Part shown: positions 1 through 13,364 of the stretch, one piece after another
Numbering within the stretch: the stretch's first letter is position 1
Layout: every line of letters begins with the position of its first letter
NCBI RefSeq assembly: GCF_003590095.1
Contig: NC_039490.1
Span: 5,535,834-5,599,833, forward strand
Reading direction: 5' to 3'
DNA length: 64,000 nucleotides
DNA from: Trichoplusia ni
Taxonomy: Eukaryota > Arthropoda > Insecta > Lepidoptera > Noctuidae
Notes under the pieces: model-generated
Databases searched by the model: none
What the model saw: the letters and a program-made list of their open reading frames with translations, nothing else
Told to the model about the DNA's origin: nothing
Made by a program: the position numbers and the translations under genes

Positions 1-81
1 TGCGGGTCTATTCATCGAGATTTTCATAAAAATATGTTCTTGAACAGAAACACCTCCTTAAAAATAGACTAACATGTTATC

Positions 82-160
82 ATCTTCATCAGCCCATATC
101 CGTCCACTGCTGGACAGCCTCCCTAATTGCATCTTCTTGCATCATCTTTGACTATCATGT
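82..160 (-). repeat. LINE 3' end fragment
   Basis: catcagcccatatccgtcca followed by ctgctggacagcctcc is the complement of a common lepidopteran LINE 3' end (aggcctatgcccagcagtgg type). Confidence 0.5.
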
Positions 161-1195
161 ATCAAAGATTAATTCAAATTGGACTGATATTTTAGAGGAT
201 AGAGCGTTCAAACATACAAACTTATTGATCTTTATTAGTATTGATGTGTTGTCTGTCCGTCACGTTTTCTTACACTTGTAAAGTTCGTTATTATGCAAAT
301 ACGATTATATCACGAATCGAAACCAAGGTTATTGTTATACGGATGTAGAAGGGGAAAACTTTTGCGTGAATTCGTTGTGCGTTATGGCAATCAAAGATTA
401 TTTCCGTATTAAAGACGTTGGGTGCGTAATTATTGGAATATTTCATTTCTTTATGTATAAAGTATGCTTAGAAATATTGCGTCATAGAATTGGCCATATT
501 AGTTAAAGAGCCCAGAGATTAATTGCATACGTATTTATAAGTACTAATGTTGATGGAAATATTAAGATCAAACGCAATGAACTGACAAAATATACTAGGT
601 ATAATGATCCGGATTTATGCGGGACTTTGACACCATTTGTATAGTTCCATATCATTTTATCGTATGTGGGAGTTTGACTTCATAAGTTGTTTTTGAGGGG
701 AAAGAGGAACCCTCTCCTGGTCTCAGAACTAGAAACACAAAGAAACACACCATATTCAGCCTCTCTTAACTTCTAACAAACACAATAATTTCCTACACCT
801 TTCTTACCCAAATCTACATTACTAATCCTATTTCGGCAACCTTCACGTATTATAAAACCGGTACAACCTTATGTTAAGCAGAACTGACCGGAAAAGGCTA
901 GTCGTCTGATTAAAACTCCCGTATTACGTTCTCAAGGCCGACGTAAACGAATTAAAGGTAACCGCGTCTACCTTTGTTTCGGTTCAGTTGGTTTATGTGT
1001 GTTTTATTACGAACCAGATTTGATTGACTGACCGGCTTGTGGTTATGAAAGTGCAGAACGTAAGATGCAAATGAGATTTATTGGGCGAGTAATTATGAAC
1101 GAAAAGTATTGTTTTTAACAAGGTATTGGTTGTAGAGGTAACATTGGCAGTCGTTCTATTTAAATGGCACATCTTTTGAATGTTCTGGCGAGGTG

Positions 1196-1350
1196 ATTAC
1201 TCGGCTATCCGAGTGGTTGAGGTTTCGCCGAAACCACGGGGTTTAATTCTCTTGTAGGATAAGTATTTGTATGATAAACGAATGCTTGTCTAGAGTTTTG
1301 GTGTCTCTAGCTGATTCCAAAACTTTGAGAATTCGGGAATTCTGAATTAT
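1196..1350 (+). repeat. Degraded tRNA-derived SINE
   Basis: Contains ggctatccgagtggttgagg, similar to the heads of the other SINEs, and a loose match to the body (aatgcttgtctagag, ggtgtct). Box B is lost. Confidence 0.4.
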
Positions 1351-3195
1351 TTGAGGAATGGAAGAATGGAGACAATAGTTTGACTTAATCTTAAAAGAAA
1401 ATATTAATTGCGCTCTGTTAAACTCGTATTTAAGATAAGTAATCAGAAATATTCGAAGTTATATTTTAAATGGCTCAACAATCAACCTTGCACCATTCCT
1501 CACACATAATACTGAAACTGAAATCGTCATTTCTACATAGTAGAGATAATAGCCAAGATATTAATCTTTAATGAAACATTATATTCGCTTAACCTTGTGC
1601 TAAGATAATTAGAAAGAACAACAGCTAATTGCATGATCGTCTTCACTGCTACGGTCGTTGGTTACTCACTTAATTGCAAGATTTGAATTTCAAACATTGT
1701 TGAGGTGTCGATTTTCGTACGTTTGCTATAGTGTATTATGAGACTTAATTATTATGTAATCAGAGAACGTTGGAAACACCTAATTGTACAGAACACTTTA
1801 TATAGTTACAAAGTCAATTAGAATTAGTCCTATTTTTCTGTTGTCGTGATTTCCACCTATATTCTAGTTTGTTCTCTTTCGCAAACAGTTTTTTTTAAAT
1901 GTAATATAAAAATACAATAAAAAAATTCAAAGCTCTAGGACACCAACCAATTTTCTTAATTCTTTTTTTTAATACCTATATTTAATAGGCAGGCAATCTA
2001 ACCCCCGAAAACAGAAACGCATAGTAGCTATAAGCTATTCTTAAATGTCATCACAAACCTTATTAAAACCATAAGAAAGTCGGCAATAATGTTTTAAAGT
2101 GACTTGTCATTTCAATATTGGCTCGATTTGCTATCAATTACTCAATACAGAGCAAAAAGTCCAGGAAACGTGACACTAATCACATTTCTCTAATAACCAA
2201 TCTACAAACGTGTGACGTCACATATTTGTAATAGTAGAAAAATCGCACAGATGTGTATCGATAAAAAGTCGCTCGAACAACAATGGCGCCCGCGGTTCCC
2301 ACAATTGTTCGCTATTGGGTACAGCGAATCACGTTCTTATATATCAACCTGTTTGCACCTGTGTACTGTTCATACTATGAGTTATTTAGGTCATGTTGGT
2401 ATCAATGAACTTTACACTTTAAGTTTGTTATTATAATAATGATTGTGTTGAAACCTGCAAGCTCCATGACATCTTGTACTTTGCAGATGAAACAGCCAAA
2501 GCGCTTGTTCCTTGGGAATTTGATTAATTGAGTCCAGAATAGTGTATACAAGCATTTGATTTTGTCAGAATTAGATTTTGAAATTGATGCGACATAATTA
2601 ATGGACGATAGTCTCGACTACCGACGCCCTACGGTAAATATTCTTAAACGTAAATGTTATACTTCGACCGTTGTTATTGAAGGTGTTGATCAATGCTCAA
2701 AACCCTCTATACACGGGAAGATTCTTGTGTCTAGCTATGGAACGTATATAGGCTGATATTATTGACTTTAGAATTTATTCCGACAAGGTCCAAACAAATA
2801 ATTGCTTTTTGTCTTTTTCTATTGTCGTTTCACTGAGTGAGAAGTAACCAACAGGGAAAATTTGAGTGACAGGGAGAGCAAATCGCATATAAGCAACATA
2901 CTCTTTCAAGTTACCAAAAATAATACAATTACTACAAGTGTACAAACCAGTATTGGGACCCATTGCAGTATGTCAAAATGTGTTTTACGCCATTTCTGTA
3001 GCAATGCAGAGTGTGAACAATCAAGTTTGCATCTGTAAACAGTATAATAACAACGGTTCTGAGACTTACGGTAAGGGGAACCGTGTGAACAACTATAACA
3101 TTGTATTAAGAGGTAAGGTTATTATACTCCATTTGTTTACGCACTTAAAAAGGTAAACAATGTTATGATAGAGAATCTCCCATTTTTATAAATAA

Positions 3196-3477
3196 TCTTA
3201 CTAATAATCGCGAAAGTTTGTATGTTCGATCCTCTTTTACGCAAAAAACACTTAACGGATTTTGACGAAACTTGGTATACAGGTAGTGAATTACCAAGAT
3301 TAACATACAGGATATTTTTTATTCCGATTTCAGGTTCCCGTGGAATTATTTTTGACTTATAGCAGGCGGGGCAACAGGCAACATGGTGTTAGCGATATTA
3401 TTATCTTGCAACTTATTTACATATAGGTAATTTACCTTCCTACTTACCACGCGGACGAAGTCGCGGGCAACAGCTAG
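3196..3477 (+). mobile_element. Short non-autonomous Helitron (282 bp)
   Basis: It begins TCTTACTAATAATCGCGAAAG and ends with the hairpin-like GCGGACGAAGTCGCGGGC followed by AACAGCTAG. The flanking bases are A (3195) and T (3478), as expected for Helitron insertion between A and T without target duplication. There is no coding capacity. It matches the Lep1-like Helitrons widespread in Lepidoptera (family knowledge). Confidence 0.75.
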
Positions 3478-5364
3478 TATAGAGTAAATAAACGACAGAT
3501 TTTTTAAGTGTTATATTTTTTTAGGTAGCTTTTAATATAGTTTTACTCGAAGCATAAACACAACAACCCACTACATGCTTCTTATGCCGAAAACGACACG
3601 ATTGAAGGTGCGAGAAAAAAGCAAGTTTTTTATAATCCTATGACCACGTCACTTGAAAGCAGCGCAATTAAACTAGAAATTTATATAATACCTAAGTGTT
3701 AAATAAAAACTTGAATGATTGTACTAATAGTGCCCTCGACGGCAAAAGTTGAGCAACGTCACCGAATCATAGTGAAAGGACCGCATGAAATCGATCTCGT
3801 TTGTGGCTGGCCTAAGGTACAGACAACAGCGAAAAGCATAGTATTTTTAAAAGTAGTGATACGTAATTATAATTGAGTAAACGGTGTGTGGGGTCAATAA
3901 AATGTTAGAGATGGACGTGTAAGAACGTAGCTTGGAGTAAGTCTACAGAAAGTTCCAAAGGTAAAATCAAAAGTTAAGTTTTGTTTTTAAAGCGACTTCA
4001 AAAAAAATAAGATTCTCAGTTTGATTGTTTGTCCGAGATTATCTCGCGTTTGGCTGAAGAAATTTTTTAATAGAAGCTTGATAGTAAGGTAAAAAGTTTG
4101 GGTAGGTGATTAAAGATGACGTCCTATCACAATATAATTATATGCTAAAACAAAACAATTAGTTATAACTATTGCTTAAATAAATAAGATTGAGGCAGAA
4201 TAACAAAAAACGGTCTTCAAAAGATTCCATATTTATACACCGTACTATAAAATACATGAATAAATTGAATTAGCATATTTCAAGACATAGATCTGATGTA
4301 ATTTAGCATTTAGTAACTTGATGAACAGGAAGGTGATCGTTTAGTAATAGATAAAAAATTCTTGCAAAAATTATGCCGTTTGCATTGCTAGTGCGAATTA
4401 TAACATACCTCTTTTATTTTAGGCCTGGTCGTGTAGCAATAACATTACGATACGAACGAATCGTGGGTAAACAGTCACGTGTCCATGGAAATTTATGAGT
4501 AATTGTGAAAACCGGTCTAGTTTTTAATTTATCTGAAACAATGCTTGATTTTTTTATTGCCTGTGAAATGTATGGGATATGAGTTCTCTCATGAGAGGCC
4601 CTTGGAATGGAATCGAAAAAGGTTGTGTATCGCGGCCACGTCGCGTCGCGTCGTAATTTTACATGGAGATGTTTTCGATCTTTTTCTTTTTTGTTTGGAT
4701 GGTTTTTTCACTTCAGTTTGGAAATTTAGATTTTTTTTTGAAGTTATCAAGAAGAAATTGAAATTGAAATTTAGATTTGAAATTAAATGTTTGGCTATTA
4801 TGTGTTTTAGGGGATTTTCGGATTTTCTTTTTGGAGTTTTTTTTTCTATTCTTCTTCATAAGAATGTCATTTCGAAACCGCACTACTAGTTATTTTAAGT
4901 TCCTTTTTTTCTAACAATATTTCATCATTATATTGCTTTAATCTTACAAAATAAAAAGCAGACTTTATAAATACCTACAACTAATAATATCAAATGAATG
5001 AAAAGACACATATAATGCAAACGATGCGTCTTCAATTGAATGACCTTGTCGGTTGTGTAATTTCCATTAAATTATATTTTGTAGGTAAGCACGTTTTAGT
5101 ATAAGGAAATTGATTGACCTTTGATGTTACTTGATATGAAGATGCGAAGGTTATGCGGGAAGAAGGTCAATGTCGATGCAAGAACTGCTTTTTTATAGAA
5201 AATTGTTTTGCTTATGTTGTATTTATTAGTTTATTATTCAAGATGATATTGTGAATATATATTAAACATCAATTCCAATTTAATTATTTTATAATAGCAA
5301 CTTTATGATTTATAAAATTGGCTATTTTATCGCTTAAGTTATATTATATTGGTCTCAAAGAAAA

Positions 5365-5530
5365 GTCTGCGAGCTCTGTGGAGCCCAGTAGGGCTGATGC
5401 CTGCCTGTCGCTGCAATGGGATAGATTGAAAGCTTAACCCCCGGTACACGAAGCACAAAAGAAGGAACAAGGGTTGTAGTCAGAAGAAGTCTGACACTAC
5501 CTTCCGCTCAACCCATAGCAGAAGGAGACA
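5365..5530. repeat. Interspersed repeat fragment, family unnamed
   Basis: The stretch has higher GC than its surroundings and includes ggagcccagtagggctgatg and cagaagaagtctgacactac. It resembles dispersed lepidopteran repeats. The left arm of the inverted duplication starts about 110 bases later. Confidence 0.4.
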
Positions 5531-7340
5531 TTTGATGATTTCAAATCCGAAAAAGAAAGGTATTGTATTAAAATTCTTGAAATAGAAAACAAAATACAAT
5601 CTAGTCTAAAACTAATCAATTAGTCTCAAACAATCTCTGTTCTTTTAAGTTTCTATTTTAGGTTGAAAATGAACTGAAATCGGATCGAATGACTGATGAA
5701 GAAACAGTTTTAGTAATTATAAATAACTAGATGACAAAAAGCAATCTGAAATAGTTAACTATTTAAAACTTTTCGCTTGGATAGTGCCAGCTTAAGATAT
5801 TGCTTTTATATTATTTTGGACAAAAAAAATATTATGTCATTTCAGAATTAGACTATTATTGTATTTCTTTTTGCATGAGTTTTTTAAGTCTCTATAAAAC
5901 TGAACTATGTGCTAGAATAAAAAGAAAAAAATATGACAGAAAAAGAAGTACGAGATATTCTACGGCTTTCTTAAATATCTATTATGGAATGAACAACCGA
6001 TTGGTTAATAATAATTTAGCAACATAAAAGTTAAAGCTAAAGACTTAATATCGTACGTAAATAAATCTTTTGAAACGTGACACCGAGAGAAACAAACGAG
6101 GGGTTCCGTATTCTATTTACATCCGAAAACGTTTGCTGTCATTAAAAGATTAACATACCGTATACGAGGATTTGAAAAACTGGGCAACTGGGCTTTCGTC
6201 GTCTCGTCCTCCGTATATTTCAATCAAATTAAGAATAAAATTATTGTATTTTCAATAAAGAATTTATCAGTAAATAATTCAAATGATTAAAAAAAAACAA
6301 ATCATTAAAGAGATAATTTATTCTAATAATACATTTATTGATCAATGATGTACTAACTGGACAAGATCACGCAAAAAGTACTGACATAAGGCAAAATGTA
6401 CGCACGTCAGCAAAATACGAACACAAACGTGACCCAAAGAGCACAGTGTTTGAAAACCCGGAACTACTGGGCAAAAATAAACGTGACCGAAACGTCTAAT
6501 TATAGTGAGTTTTTGTGGGATTTTGTAATATAAATTAAGTGTAATTTTAATTATTGGTTTTGAATTGGATTTTATGTTACCTATTCATATTTAATTACTT
6601 ATTTTGTGTAGTTAAATATAGTTTTAATTTAGTTATATTAAATAGTGACTTTAATATATTTATTCAACATTGCCAATGTTATTTCAGTATCTAGGTGTAT
6701 ATTAAAATAACGATAAATATATTTTTAATAAGTTGTTTAAACTGACTAATCCAAGTTAAGAAGGAAACAATTTTATTGTGACTTTAACTGGAAAACAGCT
6801 TAGTTTATGGACCATAAAATGAGTTATATTGATTTTATAGGAAGGAATGGGGTTCCGTGAGAAAAAAAAACAGGAATATAAAGTACGGTCAGTCAAGTTT
6901 TTGCAGGCCTTTACACAAGAAAGAAGACTTCTTTTAAGAAGTCTTTTTTTGTTTTATCTAATTTCTTAATTTGATATTTTTGTGACCTTTTTTTAAGTTA
7001 TTTTGTTTTCGCATTTTTTGGTACCTCATTCATTTTGTGACGTCAAATAATTTTGACACAAGTCGGTCTATAAAGTACTATGCGATGTTTGGAATTTTTT
7101 AAGTAGATAAGCTTATACCAAAGGCAATGGACCAGTGGTTTATACGTAAAGGTCAGTAGTTATCCTTGGAATACCTTGGAATACTTTCGTTCTTATTGTT
7201 ATTTAAATTGTTATTCGCTTTTCTTTTATGTATGTGCAGTTGTCTGTCTGTCAAACTGTATGTTGAACTTTCCATCGATGTCATAAAATACTTGTAGCAA
7301 GGGGATGAGACACAAAGCCTACTTTAAAAGATATATTCAG

Positions 7341-7535
7341 AAGTAGCAGAGTGTTTAAGGTTACCACGCCAAACTTACTGAGCGCGACGTGTCGTCGGTT
7401 CGTTCCCTGTGTAGGACAAGCAAAAAATGATCCACGAATGGTTGTCCTGAATCTGGGTGTCTTTTTGCATATGACTTGAATGTATGGGAAAGATCACGCG
7501 AAAGAAGGATTCAATTTCTTTATGCGAAAGTAGTT
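7341..7535 (+). repeat. tRNA-derived SINE (left arm)
   Basis: Has ggttaccacgccaa, a degenerate box B (gtcggttcgttccc), then the family body (gtaggacaag, ctgggtgtctt, tgacttgaatgt). The mirror copy is at about 13170-13364 in the right arm. Confidence 0.65.
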
Positions 7536-9117
7536 TATTTATTTATTACTCGGTAAATAGTACTACTAGTATTAAGTACTTTGTATTTGGTATTTAAACA
7601 GTTGGTTACATATCTGTCTTTTATCAAAATTAACCGTTTGCGAGTGACCTTAGAACCAGGTTTTAAATTCATTCACGTCACTGTCTTAACGCCCATAATA
7701 TCCGGTTGATAACGAAACCTACTTTAGTTTTGAGCGTTTTGCGATTGAATAATTTTGACTAATTTTTAAAAGGAGGATTGATTATTTTCCGACATTTTAT
7801 TTATCAATTTTGTTGGTCTAATATGATGATTTCATTATTATCTGACTTGGCGAGTTTAAAACGAGAGTTCGATTTATAATTTAGAAAGGAAGTGATAAAG
7901 AAAACTAAAGCCGTCTTTCTAAACTTTAGAATTTTGAAAGCAGTTTTTTTTTTCAATCAAATTGAAGGAGATAATGACGTTCAATTTTTTTGTCTAGTAT
8001 ATGTTTTGGCTTTTAACAACAACAAAACCGTGAAGCCATTTGAAAATTACAAATAACAAAAAAGACTTGCTGTTTTCATCAAGATGATTAACATTTTTCC
8101 ATTGACTAAAACATATCCAGTTCCCATTCTAATAAGACCGCTGCTCATCATTGGCATATCAAAGGTAACGTGTTCATCTAAATAGCTGGTCTATAACAGG
8201 TAAGTATGTTACAAGACAAGGACGTCACCTCTCACTGTCAGACTGATGGACTTTACACGAAAAAACTCAGGCAAGGTCATATCATACGAGACTGATTTGA
8301 GATCTTAAGTTAAACAGATGTTAGACACTGCGGATCTCTCTTTGTATTTGATTTTGGGAACTTTTTTACGTAAAATAAGTAAATATTTTCACGGAAGTAA
8401 CAAGAATAGGTTTATTGGAATCAAACGCATTTTTATGTTAAGGATAGGTTTATTAATAAACATTGGAAGTCTCGAGACAACTATTGAAGAGAGTAAAAAA
8501 AGGAACGTTCTAACTAGTATTTCATGTTAAAGGGACAGACAACTATATCGCTTTGAAGAATGAAGTGGCCACACAACAGAGATTGAAGAAAGCCTTAAAA
8601 CTCATAAGCAGTTAACATATTAGTGTTAGTATTAGTATAATATAGATAAAAAAATTAACTCGTGCATAAACAGGAAATAAGCATACTTGACATTGATTGT
8701 AAATAGATAACTATAGCTATGTGTATTTTTAACTATAAAACCTAGTTCTAAAATAGTATCTATTGAGTCACAAGAAAAAATATTAGCTAAAACTATATTA
8801 TTACATCTTACAGTACGAATGTTGCAAATGTGGGAGGAAGACAGCGATATGCATTGCTCGTAGCGGTGTCTCCCTTCCACAATGGTACTGGTATATATCG
8901 CTCCCGCGTTAAGAGGTTATAGATAGCAAAATTGATAGCAATAACTCTAGTAGCCTATTATAAATTGTAACTCTATCGTCTGAGGAATGTCGTCATGTTT
9001 CCAAAGGAAGTGTGTGAAGGTGTAGAACAAGAATTTTGACCTGAAGAGGAACAGGCTTAATAACCTTTGTAGATAAACTCGTGTTTGTAGATAAAACAAC
9101 TTACTATTAGCTGTTTA

Positions 9118-9415
9118 TCTATACTAATATATAAAGCTGAAGAGTTTGTTTGTTTGAACACGCTAATCTCAGGAACTACTGGTTCAAAAATTATTTTTGT
9201 GTTGTATAGACCATTCATCGAAGAAGAAGGCTATATGGGCTAGGGCTATTTAGGCTATATACCATCACGCTGCGACTAATAGGAGCGAAGATACAACGGA
9301 AAATGTGGAAAAAAACAGGGAAGACTATCTTCGAGGGCTTCCTCGGGTCAGTCAGGTTCAAAAATTCCTAACTTATCTTCTAACCACGAGGACGAAGTCG
9401 CGGGCAACAGCTAGT
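9118..9415 (+). mobile_element. Short non-autonomous Helitron in the left arm
   Basis: Starts TCTATACTAATATATAAAGC and ends GTCGCGGGCAACAGCTAG, between A9117 and T9416. It is a second Helitron subfamily, sharing the 3' end with the copy at 3196 but with a different 5' end. Confidence 0.75.
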
Positions 9416-9551
9416 TTGTAAAATAACTCACTAGATTAAGATTTATAGTAAGACTACTCATATGTTGTACTTGTGAACTAGTAGGAATTGCAAGATGACA
9501 AGTTAAGGAAAATTTTAAATGTGAGTGCAAAGTTCGACTCTTCTTGAGGAA

Positions 9552-11152
9552 TCCACAATCCTATGTGGTAATCCAAGGTGTCAGTCCATGCCAAAATTCA
9601 TCAAAATCGGTCCAGCTATTTAAGACGTTACGAACATTCACACATACAGCATTGATAACCATGTTGTTTTATTTCAAACGTTATGACAATTGTCTCGGTA
9701 GTAACAGACGGACAGACAATATTGGTTTCGCACATCACAAATAGAGTAACGTATGTTCATAATATTAGCATAGAAGCTGTATAATGTATTTTCACATAAG
9801 TTTTTGTTCCATGATTGTGTAATCGCACAGCGTGTAAATTGTAATACATTGTTTGTGTTAAACTGATGTCAACATTGTCTATTGTCTATTGGTTTGTCCT
9901 TGACAAAGATCGAACTTATCCTGTACTAGCTGCTGAAGATATAAGTTATGATTTATACCTGCCCTGTTTTTTGACATTTGAAATGACATCTTCGGTCCTA
10001 TTAGTCACATCGTGATAGTATATAGCCTAAAACCTTCCTCGATGAATGGTCTATTCAACACAAATAGATTTTTTCAATTTGTACCAGTAGTTTCTGAGAT
10101 TAGCGCGTTCAAACAAACAAACAAACAACAAACTCTTCAGCTTTATATATTAGTATAAAGTATAAAAGAATAAATGTTGCGCAATCGTAGTCATCAAAAA
10201 ACTTTACAAAAGAAACAGTTTTATGAACAAAAGAAATGTTTGATGTCCACAAATTTTGATCTTTGACTTCCATACAAAATTTTCATATGAAGGTATTCTT
10301 TTTTTTTGACAAATGTTAGATGTCTATAACTATATCTAATTAGTTAGATATTTATTTTTAAACTTTAACCAATTAAATTGTAGTATTTACGTAATTAAAT
10401 AAAACCTACTAATATGTACAATTAGATCAGCGATTCAGGTCACCAGAACGACGTTTGCTTGTCGACAAATCTTACGCAAAAATATTTCAAGGTATTCAAA
10501 GACACCACTACAATATTTTAAAACTTAAAAAGAGACTTTTTCGATATTCATATCATTTATGTTTGATAAATAATTAATTATGTTAACGATCGTTTGAATA
10601 GACGATTTCATTGGATCGGCAAAATTGGCAGCTAATCAAATTTTATAATCAAAGTTTTCATGATTGCTCTTTAGGGATCCATACCAAAAGATTTAAAATG
10701 GAACAGTGTTACTCAGTTTACCCTTTTTGTCAGTCTGTCTGTCACGAGGCTTTTTCTAACGATATAGTTGCAACTTGCAGATAATCTTCTTGAATGAATG
10801 CTAACTATTAAGAAATATAAAACAATACGTGTCATAATCTTGACGTCAAAATAAAGCGAACGATTGGGTCATAATTTTAAAATAAGTTTAATTATATTAC
10901 ACAAGATTAACCTTGGTGTCGACAAAATTCGCGTTTATATACTTGTGAACAAAGGGCACTTAGTTGAGGAGATTAAGACACTTTCTATCTTATAACAATG
11001 TACCCACACCTAAGATAAATTTAAAAAAAATACGAGAGATACTTTTTTTTGTCTTCTCATCCTTGAAGGTAAAATTTGAGGAAGTTTCAAATGGCAAAAG
11101 GTTAGGAGCATTTAATACCGCTCCCTCTAAAACGCCAAGAACAAACGTTTCT
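9552..11152. other. Spacer of the inverted duplication
   Basis: This 1.6-kb single-copy stretch lies between the arms. It opens with a piece (about 9580-9660) resembling common insect repeats with tcatcaaaatcggtccagc. At about 9990-10156 it has a minus-strand Helitron 5' half. At about 10670-10790 it has a degraded copy of the interspersed repeat also seen at 19436. No gene is seen. Confidence 0.6.
9990..10156 (-). mobile_element. Helitron 5' half in the spacer
   Basis: On the minus strand it runs from the 5' start (tactaatatataaagctgaag) into the body (ccattcatcgagg, then ttttaggctat) and then stops without the CTAG end. The element is truncated. Confidence 0.6.
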
Positions 11153-11289
11153 TTCCTCAAGAAGAGTCGAACTTTGCACTCACATTTAAAATTTTCCTTA
11201 ACTTGTCATCTTGCAATTCCTACTAGTTCACAAGTACAACATATGAGTAGTCTTACTATAAATCTTAATCTAGTGAGTTATTTTACAAA

Positions 11290-11586
11290 CTAGCTGTTGC
11301 CCGCGACTTCGTCCTCGTGGTTAGAAGATAAGTTAGGAATTTTTGAACCTGACTGACCCGAGGAAGCCCTCGAAGATAGTCTTCCCTGTTTTTTTCCACA
11401 TTTTCCGTTGTATCTTCGCTCCTATTAGTCGCAGCGTGATGGTATATAGCCTAAATAGCCCTAGCCCATATAGCCTTCTTCTTCGATGAATGGTCTATAC
11501 AACACAAAAATAATTTTTGAACCAGTAGTTCCTGAGATTAGCGTGTTCAAACAAACAAACTCTTCAGCTTTATATATTAGTATAGA
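11290..11586 (-). mobile_element. Mirror copy of the Helitron in the right arm
   Basis: Reverse complement of 9118-9415, one base shorter because of an A-run difference. It was duplicated as part of the arm, not inserted independently. Confidence 0.75.
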
Positions 11587-13169
11587 TAAACAGCTAATAG
11601 TAAGTTGTTTTATCTACAAACACGAGTTTATCTACAAAGGTTATTAAGCCTGTTCCTCTTCAGGTCAAAATTCTTGTTCTACACCTTCACACACTTCCTT
11701 TGGAAACATGACGACATTCCTCAGACGATAGAGTTACAATTTATAATAGGCTACTAGAGTTATTGCTATCAATTTTGCTATCTATAACCTCTTAACGCGG
11801 GAGCGATATATACCAGTACCATTGTGGAAGGGAGACACCGCTACGAGCAATGCATATCGCTGTCTTCCTCCCACATTTGCAACATTCGTACTGTAAGATG
11901 TAATAATATAGTTTTAGCTAATATTTTTTCTTGTGACTCAATAGATACTATTTTAGAACTAGGTTTTATAGTTAAAAATACACATAGCTATAGTTATCTA
12001 TTTACAATCAATGTCAAGTATGCTTATTTCCTGTTTATGCACGAGTTAATTTTTTTATCTATATTATACTAATACTAACACTAATATGTTAACTGCTTAT
12101 GAGTTTTAAGGCTTTCTTCAATCTCTGTTGTGTGGCCACTTCATTCTTCAAAGCGATATAGTTGTCTGTCCCTTTAACATGAAATACTAGTTAGAACGTT
12201 CCTTTTTTTACTCTCTTCAATAGTTGTCTCGAGACTTCCAATGTTTATTAATAAACCTATCCTTAACATAAAAATGCGTTTGATTCCAATAAACCTATAC
12301 TTGTTACTTCCGTGAAAATATTTACTTATTTTACGTAAAAAAGTTCCCAAAATCAAATACAAAGAGAGATCCGCAGTGTCTAACATCTGTTTAACTTAAG
12401 ATCTCAAATCAGTCTCGTATGATATGACCTTGCCTGAGTTTTTTCGTGTAAAGTCCATCAGTCTGACAGTGAGAGGTGACGTCCTTGTCTTGTAACATAC
12501 TTACCTGTTATAGACCAGCTATTTAGATGAACACGTTACCTTTGATATGCCAATGATGAGCAGCGGTCTTATTAGAATGGGAACTGGATATGTTTTAGTC
12601 AATGGAAAAATGTTAATCATCTTGATGAAAACAGCAAGTCTTTTTTGTTATTTGTAATTTTCAAATGGCTTCACGGTTTTGTTGTTGTTAAAAGCCAAAA
12701 CATATACTAGACAAAAAAATTGAACGTCATTATCTCCTTCAATTTGATTGAAAAAAAAAACTGCTTTCAAAATTCTAAAGTTTAGAAAGACGGCTTTAGT
12801 TTTCTTTATCACTTCCTTTCTAAATTATAAATCGAACTCTCGTTTTAAACTCGCCAAGTCAGATAATAATGAAATCATCATATTAGACCAACAAAATTGA
12901 TAAATAAAATGTCGGAAAATAATCAATCCTCCTTTTAAAAATTAGTCAAAATTATTCAATCGCAAAACGCTCAAAACTAAAGTAGGTTTCGTTATCAACC
13001 GGATATTATGGGCGTTAAGACAGTGACGTGAATGAATTTAAAACCTGGTTCTAAGGTCACTCGCAAACGGTTAATTTTGATAAAAGACAGATATGTAACC
13101 AACTGTTTAAATACCAAATACAAAGTACTTAATACTAGTAGTACTATTTACCGAGTAATAAATAAATAA

Positions 13170-13364
13170 ACTACTTTCGCATAAAGAAATTGAATCCTTC
13201 TTTCGCGTGATCTTTCCCATACATTCAAGTCATATGCAAAAAGACACCCAGATTCAGGACAACCATTCGTGGATCATTTTTTGCTTGTCCTACACAGGGA
13301 ACGAACCGACGACACGTCGCGCTCAGTAAGTTTGGCGTGGTAACCTTAAACACTCTGCTACTTC
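13170..13364 (-). repeat. tRNA-derived SINE (right arm mirror copy)
   Basis: Reverse complement of the SINE at 7341-7535, carried along in the inverted duplication. Confidence 0.65.

Larger units (their letters stand above)
1..5642. other. Gene-free repeat-bearing region
   Basis: Apart from the LINE fragment, degraded SINE, Helitron and dispersed repeat listed, this AT-rich stretch shows only short chance frames. The 114-residue frame at 4545-4889 is T-rich DNA read as F/L and is not convincing. Confidence 0.6.
5643..9551 (+). repeat. Left arm of a 3.9-kb inverted duplication
   Basis: This arm is almost identical to the reverse complement of 11153-15062. The outer limit is ttttaagtttc at 5643 and the inner limit ttcttgaggaa at 9551; beyond both points similarity stops abruptly. 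The arm carries a degraded tRNA-SINE (7341-7535), a hairpin repeat (8829-8882) and a full short Helitron (9118-9415). No coding potential is convincing: its short open frames appear in both arms but match nothing recognisable and have AT-driven composition. No target-site duplication or terminal inverted repeat other than the arms themselves is visible. Confidence 0.93.

Noticed and set aside
6921..6948. Small palindrome followed by a T run, like a terminator
   Set aside because: Such AT-rich palindromes are common here, and nothing upstream is a pol III or bacterial gene.
8632..12072. Identical short open frames in both arms (82, 70 and 75 residues) as conserved genes
   Set aside because: Their conservation is explained by the recent duplication of the whole DNA segment. 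They are AT-rich, start and stop at random, and one runs through a hairpin repeat.
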